From positions 744,001 to 808,000 of the forward strand of contig NZ_CP078091.1 in assembly GCF_025917005.1 (NCBI RefSeq): 64,000 nt of DNA. The letters run 5' to 3'. The notes beneath the pieces are model-generated. The model worked only from the letters and a program-made list of their open reading frames with translations. It was not told the DNA's origin and did not search any database. This document shows, one piece after another, positions 44,066-53,213 of the stretch. The position numbers and the translations under genes are program-made. Numbering within the stretch: position 1 is the stretch's first letter; every line of letters begins with the position of its first letter. The DNA comes from Porphyrobacter sp. ULC335 (GTDB taxonomy: Bacteria; Pseudomonadota; Alphaproteobacteria; Sphingomonadales; Sphingomonadaceae).

Positions 44066-45604
44066 CTACAATCCCGCCTGCTTCGCCAACGCCTCGGCCG
44101 CCTGTTTCGGCGTCAGCTTGCCTGCGCCTTCGCGGTCCACGGCGAAGTTCGCTTCGCGCATCGCTTCGACGCTGATGGCGCCGATCAGCGGCTGGAGCGC
44201 GGCGATCACGCCCTTGTCTCCGGCAATGCGGGGGGACAGCATCAGCATCGCGTCATAGCTCGGCAAGGCGCCCTCCGGGTCGGCCAAGACCACCAACTTG
44301 TCCGCCGCGATCCGCCCGTCCGAGGTATAGGCGCTGATCACGTCCGCCTCGCCTGATTGCAGCGCGTTGTACATGAAGGTCGGCGCGAAATTGCGGCTCT
44401 TGCCGAAGCGCAGGCCATAGGCATCGCGCACCGCAATCCATTCCGGCCGCTCGAAGAATTCGGGGTCCCCGCCGACGGTGAGCTCGCCCGCCTTGCCGGT
44501 GAGGTCGGCGAGGCTGGTGACGCCCAGCGCCTTGGCCCGGTCGCCGCGCATGGCGAAGGCATAGGCGTTCTCGAAGCCCAGCCGTCCGAGCACCTTCACG
44601 CCATTGGTGCGCGCTTCCCAGTCGCGGATCGTGGCATACATTGCCTCGCGCCCCGGGTTGTCATCACGCTTGAGGTAATTGGTCCAGATCGTGCCGGTGT
44701 AATCGACCGAGATGTCGATACTGGAACTGGCGACCGCCGAGTGCACCACCGCGCTCCCCAGCCCGTCGCGATATTCGACCGCATAACCCGCCGCCTCAAG
44801 CCGCGCGCCGATCAGCTGGGCGAGGATGTATTGTTCGGAGAAGGATTTCGAGGCGATGATGATGCGCCGCTCGTCGCTGCCCGAACCCTGCGCCCAGAGC
44901 GCGGCGAGAATGCCGAGGGCCACCACCGCGATCCCGCCGAAGGTCATGGCGCGGCTGCGGCGGGCAAGGCCGACTTCGATCACCCACAACAGGTTATCCG
45001 CCGCTAGCGCCAGCCCCGCGCTGGCAACGCACCCCGCCAGCACCAGCGCCCAGTTCTGTGTTTGCAGCCCGGCAAAGATCGGATCGCCAAGGCTCGGCTG
45101 GCCGATGGTAGTGGCGAGCGTCGCCGCGCCGATCGTCCAGACGCTCGCGGTGCGGATGCCCGCCATGATGAAGGGCGCGGACAGCGGCGCTTCGACCAGC
45201 ACCAGCTTCTGCCATTTGGTCATGCCCACGCCGTCGGCGGCTTCGAGCACGCCTTCATCGAGATTGGCCTGTGCGGTCACGGCATTGCGCAGGATCGGCA
45301 GCAGCGCATAAAGCGTCAGCGCCATCAGCGCGGGCAGGAAGCCCAGCGTCGGCAGCCCCTCGCCGAACACCGTACGAAGGCTCAGCAGCAGCGGGAAGAA
45401 CAGCGCGAGCAGCGCGAGGGCGGGGATCGTCTGGACAAGGCTCGCCAAGCTCAACGCAAGGCGCGAGACCACAGGTGAACGGCTCGCCCACACAGCCATC
45501 GGCAGGGCGATCAGCATGGCGAGGCCGATGGCGCTGGCCGAGAGCACGACGTGCGCGGCAAGCTTGTCGGCAAGGCCGGGAAGGAGGTCCCAGATATCGC
45601 CCAT
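44066..45604 (-). CDS. glycine betaine/choline-type ABC importer, permease fused to substrate-binding domain
   Basis: A 512-residue fusion. Residues 1-210 form an OpuBB/ProW-type permease with about six helices and the EAA-like loop EAADGVGMTKWQKLVLVEAPLS. After another helix, residues about 238-512 are an OsmF/ProX-type binding domain (IIIASKSFSEQYILAQLIGARLEA, DISVDYTGTIWTNYL, and GEADVISAYTSDGRI). The substrate is probably a quaternary-amine osmolyte by family. It forms an importer with the ATPase encoded upstream, whose stop overlaps this start (ATGA). Regulation is not visible. Confidence 0.92.
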   Translation of the reverse strand: MGDIWDLLPGLADKLAAHVVLSASAIGLAMLIALPMAVWASRSPVVSRLALSLASLVQTIPALALLALFFPLLLSLRTVFGEGLPTLGFLPALMALTLYALLPILRNAVTAQANLDEGVLEAADGVGMTKWQKLVLVEAPLSAPFIMAGIRTASVWTIGAATLATTIGQPSLGDPIFAGLQTQNWALVLAGCVASAGLALAADNLLWVIEVGLARRSRAMTFGGIAVVALGILAALWAQGSGSDERRIIIASKSFSEQYILAQLIGARLEAAGYAVEYRDGLGSAVVHSAVASSSIDISVDYTGTIWTNYLKRDDNPGREAMYATIRDWEARTNGVKVLGRLGFENAYAFAMRGDRAKALGVTSLADLTGKAGELTVGGDPEFFERPEWIAVRDAYGLRFGKSRNFAPTFMYNALQSGEADVISAYTSDGRIAADKLVVLADPEGALPSYDAMLMLSPRIAGDKGVIAALQPLIGAISVEAMREANFAVDREGAGKLTPKQAAEALAKQAGL

Positions 45605-46419
45605 CAGCCGCGACCTTCCCCAAGGCCCTCCCCAAGGCCTTCCAACGCCGCCAGCCGCTCGGCCTGGTCGCGCGGCACGCTGACCAGCCGCTGCGCCACC
45701 GTGCCGCCTGCACCGGCCAGCAAGGCGCGCGGGGTCTCGTCCGCGGCCAGCGCGCCCTTGTCCATCACCAGCACCCGGTCCGCCAGCAGCAGCGCTTCGG
45801 CCATGTCGTGCGTGACCATCACCGTGGTCAGGCCAAGGCGTTCATGCAGTTCGCGCACCTTGCGGCCCAACGCGTCGCGGGTGACGGGATCGAGCGCGCC
45901 GAAGGGCTCGTCCATCAGCAGTAGCTCCGGCCCGCCCGCCAGCGCGCGTGCGACACCGACCCGCTGGCGCTGCCCGCCTGAAAGCTCGTCCGGCATCCGC
46001 CTGGCGAAGGCGGGGTCGAGTTCGACCAGCGCCAGCAGTTCGGCAATGCGGTCGGGCGGCAGCTTTTCCCCGGCAAGGCGCGGGCCGATGGTGATGTTCT
46101 CGGCCACGGAGAAATGCGGGAACAGCCCGATGCTCTGGAAAACATAGCCGACCCGGCGGCGCAGACGGGCGGGTTTGAGCGTGCTGACATCCTCGCCGCC
46201 GAACAGCACGCGGCCCTCGGTTGGTTCGACCAGCGTGTTGACCGTCTTGAGCAGCGTGGACTTGCCCGATCCCGACGCGCCGACCAGCGCCACGAAGCTG
46301 CCCGAAGCGATCTCGCAGGATACGCCGGCCCCCAATGCCCCAACCGCCGTGACCTCGCCGAAGCGGCAGATCACCCCGTCGAAGCGGAGCAGGGGTGATG
46401 GGTCAAGCATTGGCGGCAT
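45604..46419 (-). CDS. ABC transporter ATP-binding protein, osmolyte-uptake type
   Basis: A 271-residue ATPase partner of the fused permease/binding protein. Walker A is GASGSGKST, the signature LSGGQRQRVGVARAL, Walker B LLLMDEPFGALD, and the switch histidine is in MVTHDMAEAL. It is shorter than classical ProV/OpuCA because it lacks the C-terminal CBS pair that senses ionic strength. It ends instead with a short LEGLGEGLGEG repeat. Start at 46419 or nine bases later; no clear ribosome site at either. Its divergent neighbour is isovaleryl-CoA dehydrogenase. Confidence 0.9.
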   Translation of the reverse strand: MPPMLDPSPLLRFDGVICRFGEVTAVGALGAGVSCEIASGSFVALVGASGSGKSTLLKTVNTLVEPTEGRVLFGGEDVSTLKPARLRRRVGYVFQSIGLFPHFSVAENITIGPRLAGEKLPPDRIAELLALVELDPAFARRMPDELSGGQRQRVGVARALAGGPELLLMDEPFGALDPVTRDALGRKVRELHERLGLTTVMVTHDMAEALLLADRVLVMDKGALAADETPRALLAGAGGTVAQRLVSVPRDQAERLAALEGLGEGLGEGRG

Positions 46420-46523
46420 GATTAGCGAGGTTAGGCGCCGTACGCCAGCGTCCCCGATTGGCGTTTGCATGATCGCTTGCTATGCGGGTGCTCTGAACAA
46501 TCATTACACCCGCAGGACATAAA

Positions 46524-47690
46524 ATGCGCGCGACCCCCGATTTCGACTTCCACCTTGGCGAGGCCGCCGAGATGATCCGTGACACCACGGCGCGCTTTGC
46601 CGATGAGCAGATCGCACCGCTGGCGGAACGCACCGACCGCGAGGACCGCTTCCCGCGCGAGTTGTGGGAGCCGATGGGCGCGCTTGGCCTGCATGGCATT
46701 ACGGTGGAAGAAGAATGGGGCGGGCTGGGGCTCGGCTACCTCGAACACGTGATCGCGGTCGAGGAAGTGTCGCGGGCCAGCGCCAGCGTCGGCCTCAGCT
46801 ACGGCGCGCATTCCAACCTCTGCCTCAACCAGATCCGCCGCTGGGGGGATGACGATCAGAAGGCGAAGTATTTGCCGAAACTGATCTCGGGCGAGCATGT
46901 CGGCAGCCTCGCCATGAGCGAAGCGGGCGCGGGGTCGGACGTGGTGTCGATGAAGCTCAAGGCTGACGCGGTTCAGGGCGGATACGTCCTCAACGGCACC
47001 AAGTTCTGGATCACCAATGCGCCCGAGGCCGATACGCTGGTGGTCTATGCCAAGACCGATGGCCACGCCGGATCGCGCGGCATCACCGCTTTCCTGATAG
47101 AGAAGGGAGACGAGGGCTTTTCCATCGGCCAGAAGATCAGCAAGGTCGGCATGAAAGGCTCCCCCACCGCCGAGCTGGTGTTCAGTGACTGCTTCGTGCC
47201 CGAAGACCGCATCATGGGGCCGCTCAACGGCGGCGTCGGCGTTCTGATGAGCGGGCTGGATTACGAGCGCGTGGTGCTGGCCGGGTTGCAGCTTGGCATC
47301 ATGCAGGCGTGCCTCGATACGGTGATCCCGTATCTTCGGGAGCGTAAGCAGTTCGGCAAACCGATTGGCTCGTTCCAGCTGATGCAGGCCAAGGTCGCCG
47401 ACATGTATGTCGCGCTGCAATCGGCCCGCGCCTACACCTATGCGGTCGCGAAAGCGTGCGATGCCGGTCAGACGACGCGCTTCGATGCGGCGGGGGTGAT
47501 TTTGCTCGCGAGCGAGAATGCCTTCAAGGTCGCCGCTGAGAGCGTGCAGGCGCTGGGCGGCGCTGGCTACACCACCGACTGGCCGGTCGAACGCTACATG
47601 CGCGACGCCAAGCTGCTCGACATCGGCGCGGGGACCAACGAGATCAGGCGGATGCTGATCGGGCGCGAATTGATTGGAGCGGCTGGATGA
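46524..47690 (+). CDS. liuA: isovaleryl-CoA dehydrogenase
   Basis: Flavoenzyme of leucine/isovalerate breakdown converting isovaleryl-CoA to 3-methylcrotonyl-CoA; 388 residues. Typical segments are [73 protein letters not shown] (the glutamate specific to this subfamily) and [20 protein letters not shown]. Its place before the methylcrotonyl-CoA carboxylase gene supports the assignment. The stop overlaps the start of a small membrane-protein gene (ATGA). A decayed copy of its last 40 codons is present at 48618-48737. Confidence 0.93.
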   Translation: MRATPDFDFHLGEAAEMIRDTTARFADEQIAPLAERTDREDRFPRELWEPMGALGLHGITVEEEWGGLGLGYLEHVIAVEEVSRASASVGLSYGAHSNLCLNQIRRWGDDDQKAKYLPKLISGEHVGSLAMSEAGAGSDVVSMKLKADAVQGGYVLNGTKFWITNAPEADTLVVYAKTDGHAGSRGITAFLIEKGDEGFSIGQKISKVGMKGSPTAELVFSDCFVPEDRIMGPLNGGVGVLMSGLDYERVVLAGLQLGIMQACLDTVIPYLRERKQFGKPIGSFQLMQAKVADMYVALQSARAYTYAVAKACDAGQTTRFDAAGVILLASENAFKVAAESVQALGGAGYTTDWPVERYMRDAKLLDIGAGTNEIRRMLIGRELIGAAG

Positions 47691-48133
47691 GACCGGCAGG
47701 CCGGAGCTGGCTGGTCGCTGCTGCTGCGATGAGTTTTGTCGCCTCCCTTCTGCACCTCGCCTGCATAGTCGGGGGAGGTGACTGGTATCGCTTTTTCGGC
47801 GCTGGTGAGAGGATGGCGCGGCTCGACGAGGCAGGTTCGCGGACGCCAGCGATCATCACCGCAGTCATCGCGATCATCCTCGCTGGGTGGGGCCTTTATG
47901 CGCTATCCGGAGCGGGTATTGTCCGCAGGCTACCGCTCCTGCGAACCGGTCTCGTCGCGATTGCGATCGTGCTGCTGGCGCGCGCAAGCATGGTGGCCTT
48001 CCCGGCAACCTGGGGACCGGAACTGGGCTTCACCTTCATGGCGATTACGTCGGCCATCGTCGGAATAATGGGTCTGACCTTCGCGGTTGGGACAGCCAAA
48101 TCCTGGGAATATATGAGGACGTCACTGACATGA
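47687..48133 (+). CDS. four-helix membrane protein of unknown function
   Basis: A 148-residue protein with four predicted membrane helices (about 7-27, 55-75, 85-105, 115-135) and the polar loop [21 protein letters not shown] do not recognise a family. It is wedged inside the leucine-catabolism operon. Its start overlaps the liuA stop. Its own stop overlaps ATGACCGCCCCC, which matches the first 12 bases of liuB. A second, unrelated-looking membrane protein sits in exactly the same relation further on (48737), so these appear to be cassettes between liuA and liuB copies. Confidence 0.72.
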   Translation: MRPAGRSWLVAAAAMSFVASLLHLACIVGGGDWYRFFGAGERMARLDEAGSRTPAIITAVIAIILAGWGLYALSGAGIVRRLPLLRTGLVAIAIVLLARASMVAFPATWGPELGFTFMAITSAIVGIMGLTFAVGTAKSWEYMRTSLT

Positions 48134-48170
48134 CCGCCCCCGCCCGCATCTCGAAGCGGAGTAACCCCCA

Positions 48171-48476
48171 ATGAGCACCGACGAAGACTACGTCTATGAC
48201 GAGGCGAGCGGCGAGTGGATGGCTGCGTCCGAGCTCGCGGCTAAGCAGGCGGCGGAGGACGTGGTCGAGGTGCGCGACGCGGTCGGCAATCGGCTCGCTG
48301 ATGGCGATGCGGTGACGCTGATCAAGGACCTCGAGGTCAAGGGCGCGGGGCAGACGCTCAAGCAGGGCACGCTGATCAAGTCGATCCGCCTGACCGGCGA
48401 CGCGCAGGAGATCGACTGCAAATACCCAGGCATCAAGGGCCTCGTGCTGCGGGCCGAATTTGTGCGGAAACGCTAA
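48171..48476 (+). CDS. PhnA/YjdM-like protein lacking the zinc ribbon
   Basis: A 101-residue protein whose C-terminal 65 residues match the PhnA (YjdM) SH3-like domain: VRDAVGNRLADGDAVTLIKD, VKGAGQTLKQGTLIKSIRLT and DCKYPGIKGLVLRAEFVRKR. Classical PhnA carries an N-terminal four-cysteine zinc ribbon. Here that part is replaced by an acidic segment with no cysteines. Despite its name the family has no proven phosphonate role. It lies between the two parts of the duplicated liu region, seemingly as an insert. Confidence 0.78.
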   Translation: MSTDEDYVYDEASGEWMAASELAAKQAAEDVVEVRDAVGNRLADGDAVTLIKDLEVKGAGQTLKQGTLIKSIRLTGDAQEIDCKYPGIKGLVLRAEFVRKR

Positions 48477-48485
48477 GGACGACAT

Positions 48486-48737
48486 ATGACCGCCCCCACC
48501 CTCACCACCAAACTCGACCGCGAAAGCCCCGAGGCCAAGGCGCGGTTTGCGCACAACCACGCGCTCGCGCAGCAGCTGCGCGCCGCCGTCGGTGAGGCTG
48601 CGCTGGGCAAGGCGGGCTACTTCGCTGACTGGTGGGTCGCACGCAGTAAGCACGATGCCAGGCCGCTCGACATCGGCGCGGACACACTCCAATTCCGCCG
48701 CATGCTGATCGGGCACGAATTGATGGGAGCAGGGTAA
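48486..48737 (+). pseudogene. chimeric relic: 5' end of liuB joined to decayed 3' end of liuA
   Basis: The open frame of 83 codons is a fusion. Its first 89 bases are identical to the start of the carboxyltransferase gene at 49084, and similarity continues to about base 120. After about codon 41 it changes to a degraded copy of the isovaleryl-CoA dehydrogenase C-terminus: DARPLDIGADTLQFRRMLIG against [20 protein letters not shown]. The pattern is what a tandem duplication of liuA-membrane protein-liuB would leave after deletion between liuB copy 1 and liuA copy 2. A folded product is unlikely. Its stop overlaps the next ATG (TAATG). Confidence 0.85.
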
Positions 48738-49087
48738 TGCAGTGGTTTTATATATCGGCGCTGATGATGACGCTTACCGCGATCATTCATTCGGTGGCCG
48801 GAGAGAGGCGATTGGTCGGTCCGGCATTGGCCGGCCAGCAGGGCATTTTCGCCAATGCCCAATCGCGCAAGGTGCTGCGCGGGGCCTGGCACTTGACGAG
48901 CGCCTACATGGTGCTGACCGCCGCTGTGATGATCTGGCCTGACACTGACCACTGGCTCAAGGCGCTGGTCGCGTCGGTCTGGCTCGTTATCGGGCTGGTC
49001 TCCCTGCTTTCGACGCGGGGCAAGCACGTCGGCTGGCCGACCCTGACCCTTGCCGGGTTCACAGGCTGGGCAGGCACTCTGGGATGA
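48737..49087 (+). CDS. four-helix membrane protein of unknown function
   Basis: A 116-residue protein with four likely membrane helices separated by short basic loops ([34 protein letters not shown]). No family is recognised, and I see no convincing similarity to the membrane protein at 47687 despite equal topology and equal position after a liuA 3' end. Start overlaps the relic's stop (TAATG), and its stop overlaps the liuB ATG (ATGA), so translation is chained into liuB. Confidence 0.72.
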   Translation: MQWFYISALMMTLTAIIHSVAGERRLVGPALAGQQGIFANAQSRKVLRGAWHLTSAYMVLTAAVMIWPDTDHWLKALVASVWLVIGLVSLLSTRGKHVGWPTLTLAGFTGWAGTLG

Positions 49088-50691
49088 CCGCCCCCACCCT
49101 CACCACCAAACTCGACCGCGAAAGCCCCGAGGCCAAGGCGCGGTTTGCGCACAACCACGCGCTCGCGCAGCAACTCCGCGCCGCTGTCGCCGAGGCCGCG
49201 CTGGGCGGGCCGGAGAAGCACCGCGAGCGGCATGTCTCCCGCGGCAAGCTACTCCCCCGTGAGCGCGTCGAGCGGCTGCTTGATCCGGGTTCGCCCTTCC
49301 TTGAAATCGGCCAGCTTGCGGCGAACGGGATGTACGAGGGCGACGTCAACGGCGCCTCGATCATCTGCGGCGTGGGGCGCGTCTCTGGTCGCCAGTGCAT
49401 GATCGTGTGCAATGATGCGACCGTGAAGGGCGGCACTTACTACCCGATGACGGTCAAGAAGCACCTGCGCGCGCAGGAAATCGCGCAGGAGAACCGCCTG
49501 CCCTGCATCTACCTCGTCGACAGCGGGGGCGCGAACCTGCCGCATCAGGCCGAGGTCTTCCCGGATCGTGACCATTTCGGCCGCATCTTCTTCAATCAGG
49601 CCAATATGTCGGCGCTCGGCATCCCGCAGATCGCTTGCGTCATGGGAAGCTGCACCGCAGGGGGCGCTTATGTGCCCGCCATGTCGGACGAGAGCGTGAT
49701 TGTCCGCAATCAGGGCACGATCTTCCTCGCCGGCCCGCCGCTGGTGAAGGCCGCGACGGGGGAGGAAATCACCGCCGAGGACTTGGGTGGCGGTGACTTG
49801 CACGCCAAGAAGTCCGGTGTGGTCGACCACCTTGCCGAGAATGACGAGCACGCCCTGACCATCGTGCGCGATATCGTCAGCCACCTCGGCGCTAACACAG
49901 GCGCGGCGGCAGACGTGGCGCTGAAGGACCCGCGCCCGCCAAAGTTCGATGCCGATGATCTCTACGCCCTCATCCCCGAGGATGTGCGCGCGCCCTATGA
50001 TGTGAAGGAGGTGATCGCGCGGCTGGTCGACGGCTCGGAGTTCCACGAGTTCAAGGCGCATTACGGTTCTACGCTGGTGTGCGGCTTTGCGCATATCTGG
50101 GGGATGCCGGTGGCGATCCTCGCCAATAACGGCGTGCTGTTCAGCGAAAGCGCACAGAAGGGCGCGCATTTCATCGAACTCGCTTGCCAGCGCCGCATTC
50201 CGTTGCTGTTCCTCCAGAACATCTCGGGCTTCATGGTCGGCGGGAAATACGAGGCCGAGGGCATCGCCAAGCATGGCGCGAAGCTGGTGACGGCGGTCGC
50301 CACCGCCACCGTTCCCAAGGTCACCGTGGTGATCGGCGGCAGCTTCGGCGCGGGCAATTACGGGATGTGCGGACGCGCCTATTCGCCCCGCTTCATGTTC
50401 ACCTGGCCCAATGCGCGCATCAGCGTGATGGGCGGGGAGCAGGCCGCTTCGGTGCTGGCGACAGTCCACCGCGATGCCGAGAGCTGGGACGAAGCCGCGA
50501 CCGAGGCCTTCAAGCAGCCCATTCGCCAGAAATACGAGGACGAAGGCAACCCCTACTACGCCACCGCCCGGTTGTGGGACGACGGCGTGGTCGATCCGGT
50601 GCAGACCCGCGATGTCCTCGGCCTCGCCTTCGCCGCGTGCCTCGAAGCGCCGATTGCCGAGCGGCCTGCGTTTGGCGTGTTCCGGATGTGA
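49084..50691 (+). CDS. liuB: methylcrotonyl-CoA carboxylase, carboxyltransferase (beta) subunit
   Basis: Carboxyltransferase half of methylcrotonyl-CoA carboxylase, step two of leucine breakdown after isovaleryl-CoA dehydrogenase; 535 residues. Signatures: [64 protein letters not shown], and [20 protein letters not shown]. The DSGGANLP..F segment and length distinguish it from propionyl-CoA carboxylase beta. The biotin-carrying alpha subunit is not in this window, so it must be encoded elsewhere. Start overlaps the upstream membrane-protein stop. Confidence 0.94.
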   Translation: MTAPTLTTKLDRESPEAKARFAHNHALAQQLRAAVAEAALGGPEKHRERHVSRGKLLPRERVERLLDPGSPFLEIGQLAANGMYEGDVNGASIICGVGRVSGRQCMIVCNDATVKGGTYYPMTVKKHLRAQEIAQENRLPCIYLVDSGGANLPHQAEVFPDRDHFGRIFFNQANMSALGIPQIACVMGSCTAGGAYVPAMSDESVIVRNQGTIFLAGPPLVKAATGEEITAEDLGGGDLHAKKSGVVDHLAENDEHALTIVRDIVSHLGANTGAAADVALKDPRPPKFDADDLYALIPEDVRAPYDVKEVIARLVDGSEFHEFKAHYGSTLVCGFAHIWGMPVAILANNGVLFSESAQKGAHFIELACQRRIPLLFLQNISGFMVGGKYEAEGIAKHGAKLVTAVATATVPKVTVVIGGSFGAGNYGMCGRAYSPRFMFTWPNARISVMGGEQAASVLATVHRDAESWDEAATEAFKQPIRQKYEDEGNPYYATARLWDDGVVDPVQTRDVLGLAFAACLEAPIAERPAFGVFRM

Positions 50692-50739
50692 TGGCGCACC
50701 ACAATTCCGCTTGAGCCCGTCTCACCGTCGCCATAAGCT

Positions 50740-50762
50740 CGCCCCCTGATCTTCAGGGGGCG
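50740..50762 (+). promoter_or_regulatory. hairpin enclosing the ribosome-binding site of the next gene
   Basis: Perfect 10-bp stem CGCCCCCTGA / TCAGGGGGCG with a three-base loop. The only good Shine-Dalgarno, AGGGGG (50755-50760), is in the right arm, eight bases before the ATG at 50769. It could act as a translational switch, or end the liu transcript, though no T tract follows. Confidence 0.55.
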
Positions 50763-50768
50763 CATTTC

Positions 50769-51578
50769 ATGGGATTCGACAGGGATTATAGCGCATTGAT
50801 TGCGCTGGCGACGGAGCTTGGTCACGACGGCGGTTTTCAGGGTGTCGAGGCCCAGAAGGAGCTCAACGCGGCCAATGCGCGCTACGCTGCCGAGCGTGAC
50901 CGGGTGGCCTATGCGATCCTTTCGGAAAAGCCGGATCTTGAACTGGTCTACCTGCGCATCGGCGAGGATCTTGAAGTCTATGCCGAGGACAATCCCGGCT
51001 GGGCCGACATCGCCAGCTTCGTTGCCGAGGACCTGATCGGGCGGCTTCAGGAGCTGTCGGCGATGAAACCGGCGATGCGGATGGCCAAGCGTTATGGCGG
51101 GCTCGCCATCCTTGCTGTGCTCGGGCTGATTTATGTCGGCCTGTTCCTCTACAATGACCTTGCCGTCGACAAGCCGCTGGAGACCAAGGCGGGCATTCTC
51201 CAGCGCGCCGCCGCCTATGACAAGGCACGCAACCACGACAGCCTGATGGGCGGGCGCGGCGGGCTCATCAAGACCGTCGTGCTGATGCCTTGGGAACCGG
51301 ACGAGGCCGAATTGAACGCCGCGAGCGAATTTGCGGGACTGACCTTCGAAGGCCTCCAGGCACTCACCGACGAAGGCATTGCCTGCAACACCCAGAGCCT
51401 GCTGGTCGAGGGCGAATATCTGGCCGAAAACCAGCTCGAATTTGTCGATCAGATCTCCGAATATGTGCAGGCCGCCGGCACCAAATGGGAAGAGCCGCCG
51501 GTGATGACCCTGCTCCCTGCGATGGCGCAACGGTTCGCTTGTCCGGCGGGCGCAGCGCCGCCACCTATCGGCCAGTGA
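50769..51578 (+). CDS. single-span membrane protein of unknown function
   Basis: A 269-residue protein with an N-terminal helical, acidic cytosolic part (about 1-105), one strong membrane helix (YGGLAILAVLGLIYVGLFLY, about 109-128) and a C-terminal extracytoplasmic part containing two cysteines near 205 and 257. The C-terminal part begins with ETKAGILQRAAAYDKARNHD. No enzymatic motif or known family is evident. Its AGGGGG ribosome-binding site is locked in a hairpin just before the ATG, suggesting regulated translation. Confidence 0.75.
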   Translation: MGFDRDYSALIALATELGHDGGFQGVEAQKELNAANARYAAERDRVAYAILSEKPDLELVYLRIGEDLEVYAEDNPGWADIASFVAEDLIGRLQELSAMKPAMRMAKRYGGLAILAVLGLIYVGLFLYNDLAVDKPLETKAGILQRAAAYDKARNHDSLMGGRGGLIKTVVLMPWEPDEAELNAASEFAGLTFEGLQALTDEGIACNTQSLLVEGEYLAENQLEFVDQISEYVQAAGTKWEEPPVMTLLPAMAQRFACPAGAAPPPIGQ

Positions 51579-51667
51579 AAACGAGGGGCTGAAACCCTCG
51601 TCGCCCCCCTTGCGTACCTAACCAAAGTTAAGCCACAAGGGCGAAGCCTTTGGGAGGGGCGCACAGC

Positions 51668-52309
51668 TTGCATACACCGATCACCCCTGCGCAGATGCGC
51701 GCGCCCACGTTGCTGTCGCGCATCGTGCGAAGGATCATCCTCGCCATCTGGTATGCGCGGGGGTGGAAGATTGATTCCCCACTGCCCAAGCACCTGAAGA
51801 AATATGTGCTGGCGGGCGCGCCGCACACCTCGAACTGGGATTTCGTGTTCTTCACCGGGGCGACGCATGAAGAGGGCGTCAGGCCCAATTTCATGGGCAA
51901 GCACACCCTGTTCCAAGGGATCATGCGCAACTTCATGCTCGATATGGGCGGCATCCCGGTCGATCGCACCGCCAAGGCCAACGCCACCGAGCAGGTCGCC
52001 GCGGAGTTCGCCGCGCGCGATGAACTTGCGCTGGTGATCGCCTGCGAAGGCACGCGCAAATCCGACGGCAAGTGGCGTTCGGGCTTCTATCACATTGCGC
52101 GGGCGGCCAATGTCCCGATCGTCCCCGCCTTTGCCGATAACGCCGCCAAGATCGTCAGCTTCGGCCCACCGATGCTGCCAACCGGGAACTATGGCGAAGA
52201 CCTGCTCAAGATCGCCGAATGGTTCCGTTCCAAGCTCCCCGATTACGATCGCTTCAAGGTGCTGGAACAGCAGGCCCGCGACATTATTGCCGGAAAGAAT
52301 GATGTTTGA
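51668..52309 (+). CDS. PlsC-like 1-acylglycerol-3-phosphate acyltransferase family protein
   Basis: Membrane-associated acyltransferase of about 213 residues. The catalytic HxxxxD motif is visible in GAPHTSNWDFVF. The later family blocks are GGIPVDRTAK, ACEGTRKSDGKWRSGFYHIA (an EGTR-type block) and VPIVPAFAD. The short form without long membrane segments suggests a lysophospholipid or ornithine-lipid type acyltransferase; the acceptor is unknown. TTG at 51668 has GGGAGG nine bases upstream, while ATG at 51695 is a second possibility without a good site. The stop overlaps the start of the DUF1295 gene. Confidence 0.85.
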   Translation: MHTPITPAQMRAPTLLSRIVRRIILAIWYARGWKIDSPLPKHLKKYVLAGAPHTSNWDFVFFTGATHEEGVRPNFMGKHTLFQGIMRNFMLDMGGIPVDRTAKANATEQVAAEFAARDELALVIACEGTRKSDGKWRSGFYHIARAANVPIVPAFADNAAKIVSFGPPMLPTGNYGEDLLKIAEWFRSKLPDYDRFKVLEQQARDIIAGKNDV

Positions 52310-53099
52310 ACTTCTGGTTGTGAATGCCGCGATCCTGATCGTGCTGGTGCTGATCCAGTGGGCCATCAGCGTGAAGATCGACGACGTCAGTTTCATCGAT
52401 GCCTTCTGGGGCGCAGGGATGGCGATCCTTGCCGTGGCCAGCTGGCTGCTCGTGCCGGGTGGTCCGGGCCAACTGGCCACCCTCATCATGCTGATGACCG
52501 CCGCATGGGGCTTCCGGCTGGGCTTCTACCTGCTGCGCCGCTGGCGGCACGAGGGTGAGGACAAGCGCTACAAGCTGATCCTCAAGAAGGATCGCGAGGC
52601 CGGCAATTTTGCGCGCGCCGCGCTGACCCGTGTGTGGCTGATGCAGGCCGTGCTGCTGTTCATGGTGTCCTCGCCCGCGCAGGTCGGCATCCTTGCCAGC
52701 GGCGCCCCCGCGCCGATCCCGATACTGGGGTGGCTGGGCTTTGCGCTGTGGAGCGTCGGCGTGTTCTTTGAATGGGTGGGCGATTGGCAGCTTGCGCGGT
52801 TCAAGGCCGATCCTGCCAACAGGGGCTACGTGCTCGACACCGGGCTGTGGCGCTATACCCGCCACCCCAATTATTTCGGCGATTTCTGCGCGTGGTGGGG
52901 CATCTGGCTGGCCTGCGCGGCGGCCGGATGGGGCTATGCCGCGGCAACCGTGATCGGGCCGATCTTCCTCAGCTTCACGCTGACCCGCTGGTCGGGCGTG
53001 CCGCTGCTGGAAAAGGGCATGCACAAGACAAAAGGCAACAAATACGCGGTTTACGAGCGCAAGACCTCGGCCTTTTTCCCGATGCCGCCGCGCTATTGA
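52302..53099 (+). CDS. DUF1295 / steroid 5-alpha-reductase-like membrane protein
   Basis: A 265-residue integral membrane protein with about seven helices. The C-terminal GLWRYTRHPNYFGDFCAWWG is the DUF1295/isoprenylcysteine-methyltransferase-type cofactor loop, followed by LLEKGMHKTKGNKYAVYERKTSAFFP. The family is treated as putative NADPH-dependent reductases of steroid-like or fatty substrates; this is unproven. The ATG at 52302 overlaps the acyltransferase stop by eight bases, suggesting a joint lipid-related role. Confidence 0.87.
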   Translation: MFELLVVNAAILIVLVLIQWAISVKIDDVSFIDAFWGAGMAILAVASWLLVPGGPGQLATLIMLMTAAWGFRLGFYLLRRWRHEGEDKRYKLILKKDREAGNFARAALTRVWLMQAVLLFMVSSPAQVGILASGAPAPIPILGWLGFALWSVGVFFEWVGDWQLARFKADPANRGYVLDTGLWRYTRHPNYFGDFCAWWGIWLACAAAGWGYAAATVIGPIFLSFTLTRWSGVPLLEKGMHKTKGNKYAVYERKTSAFFPMPPRY

Positions 53100-53213
53100 C
53101 CGCGCGCGCCAATCGCATTTGTCTTGCTGCGTCGCACAAAAATCGACGAGCGACACTTTAAGCGCGCGCCGCCTTCGCCTATGTTGGCTTCCGCGCGAGG
53201 AGGCGCGACCGAC

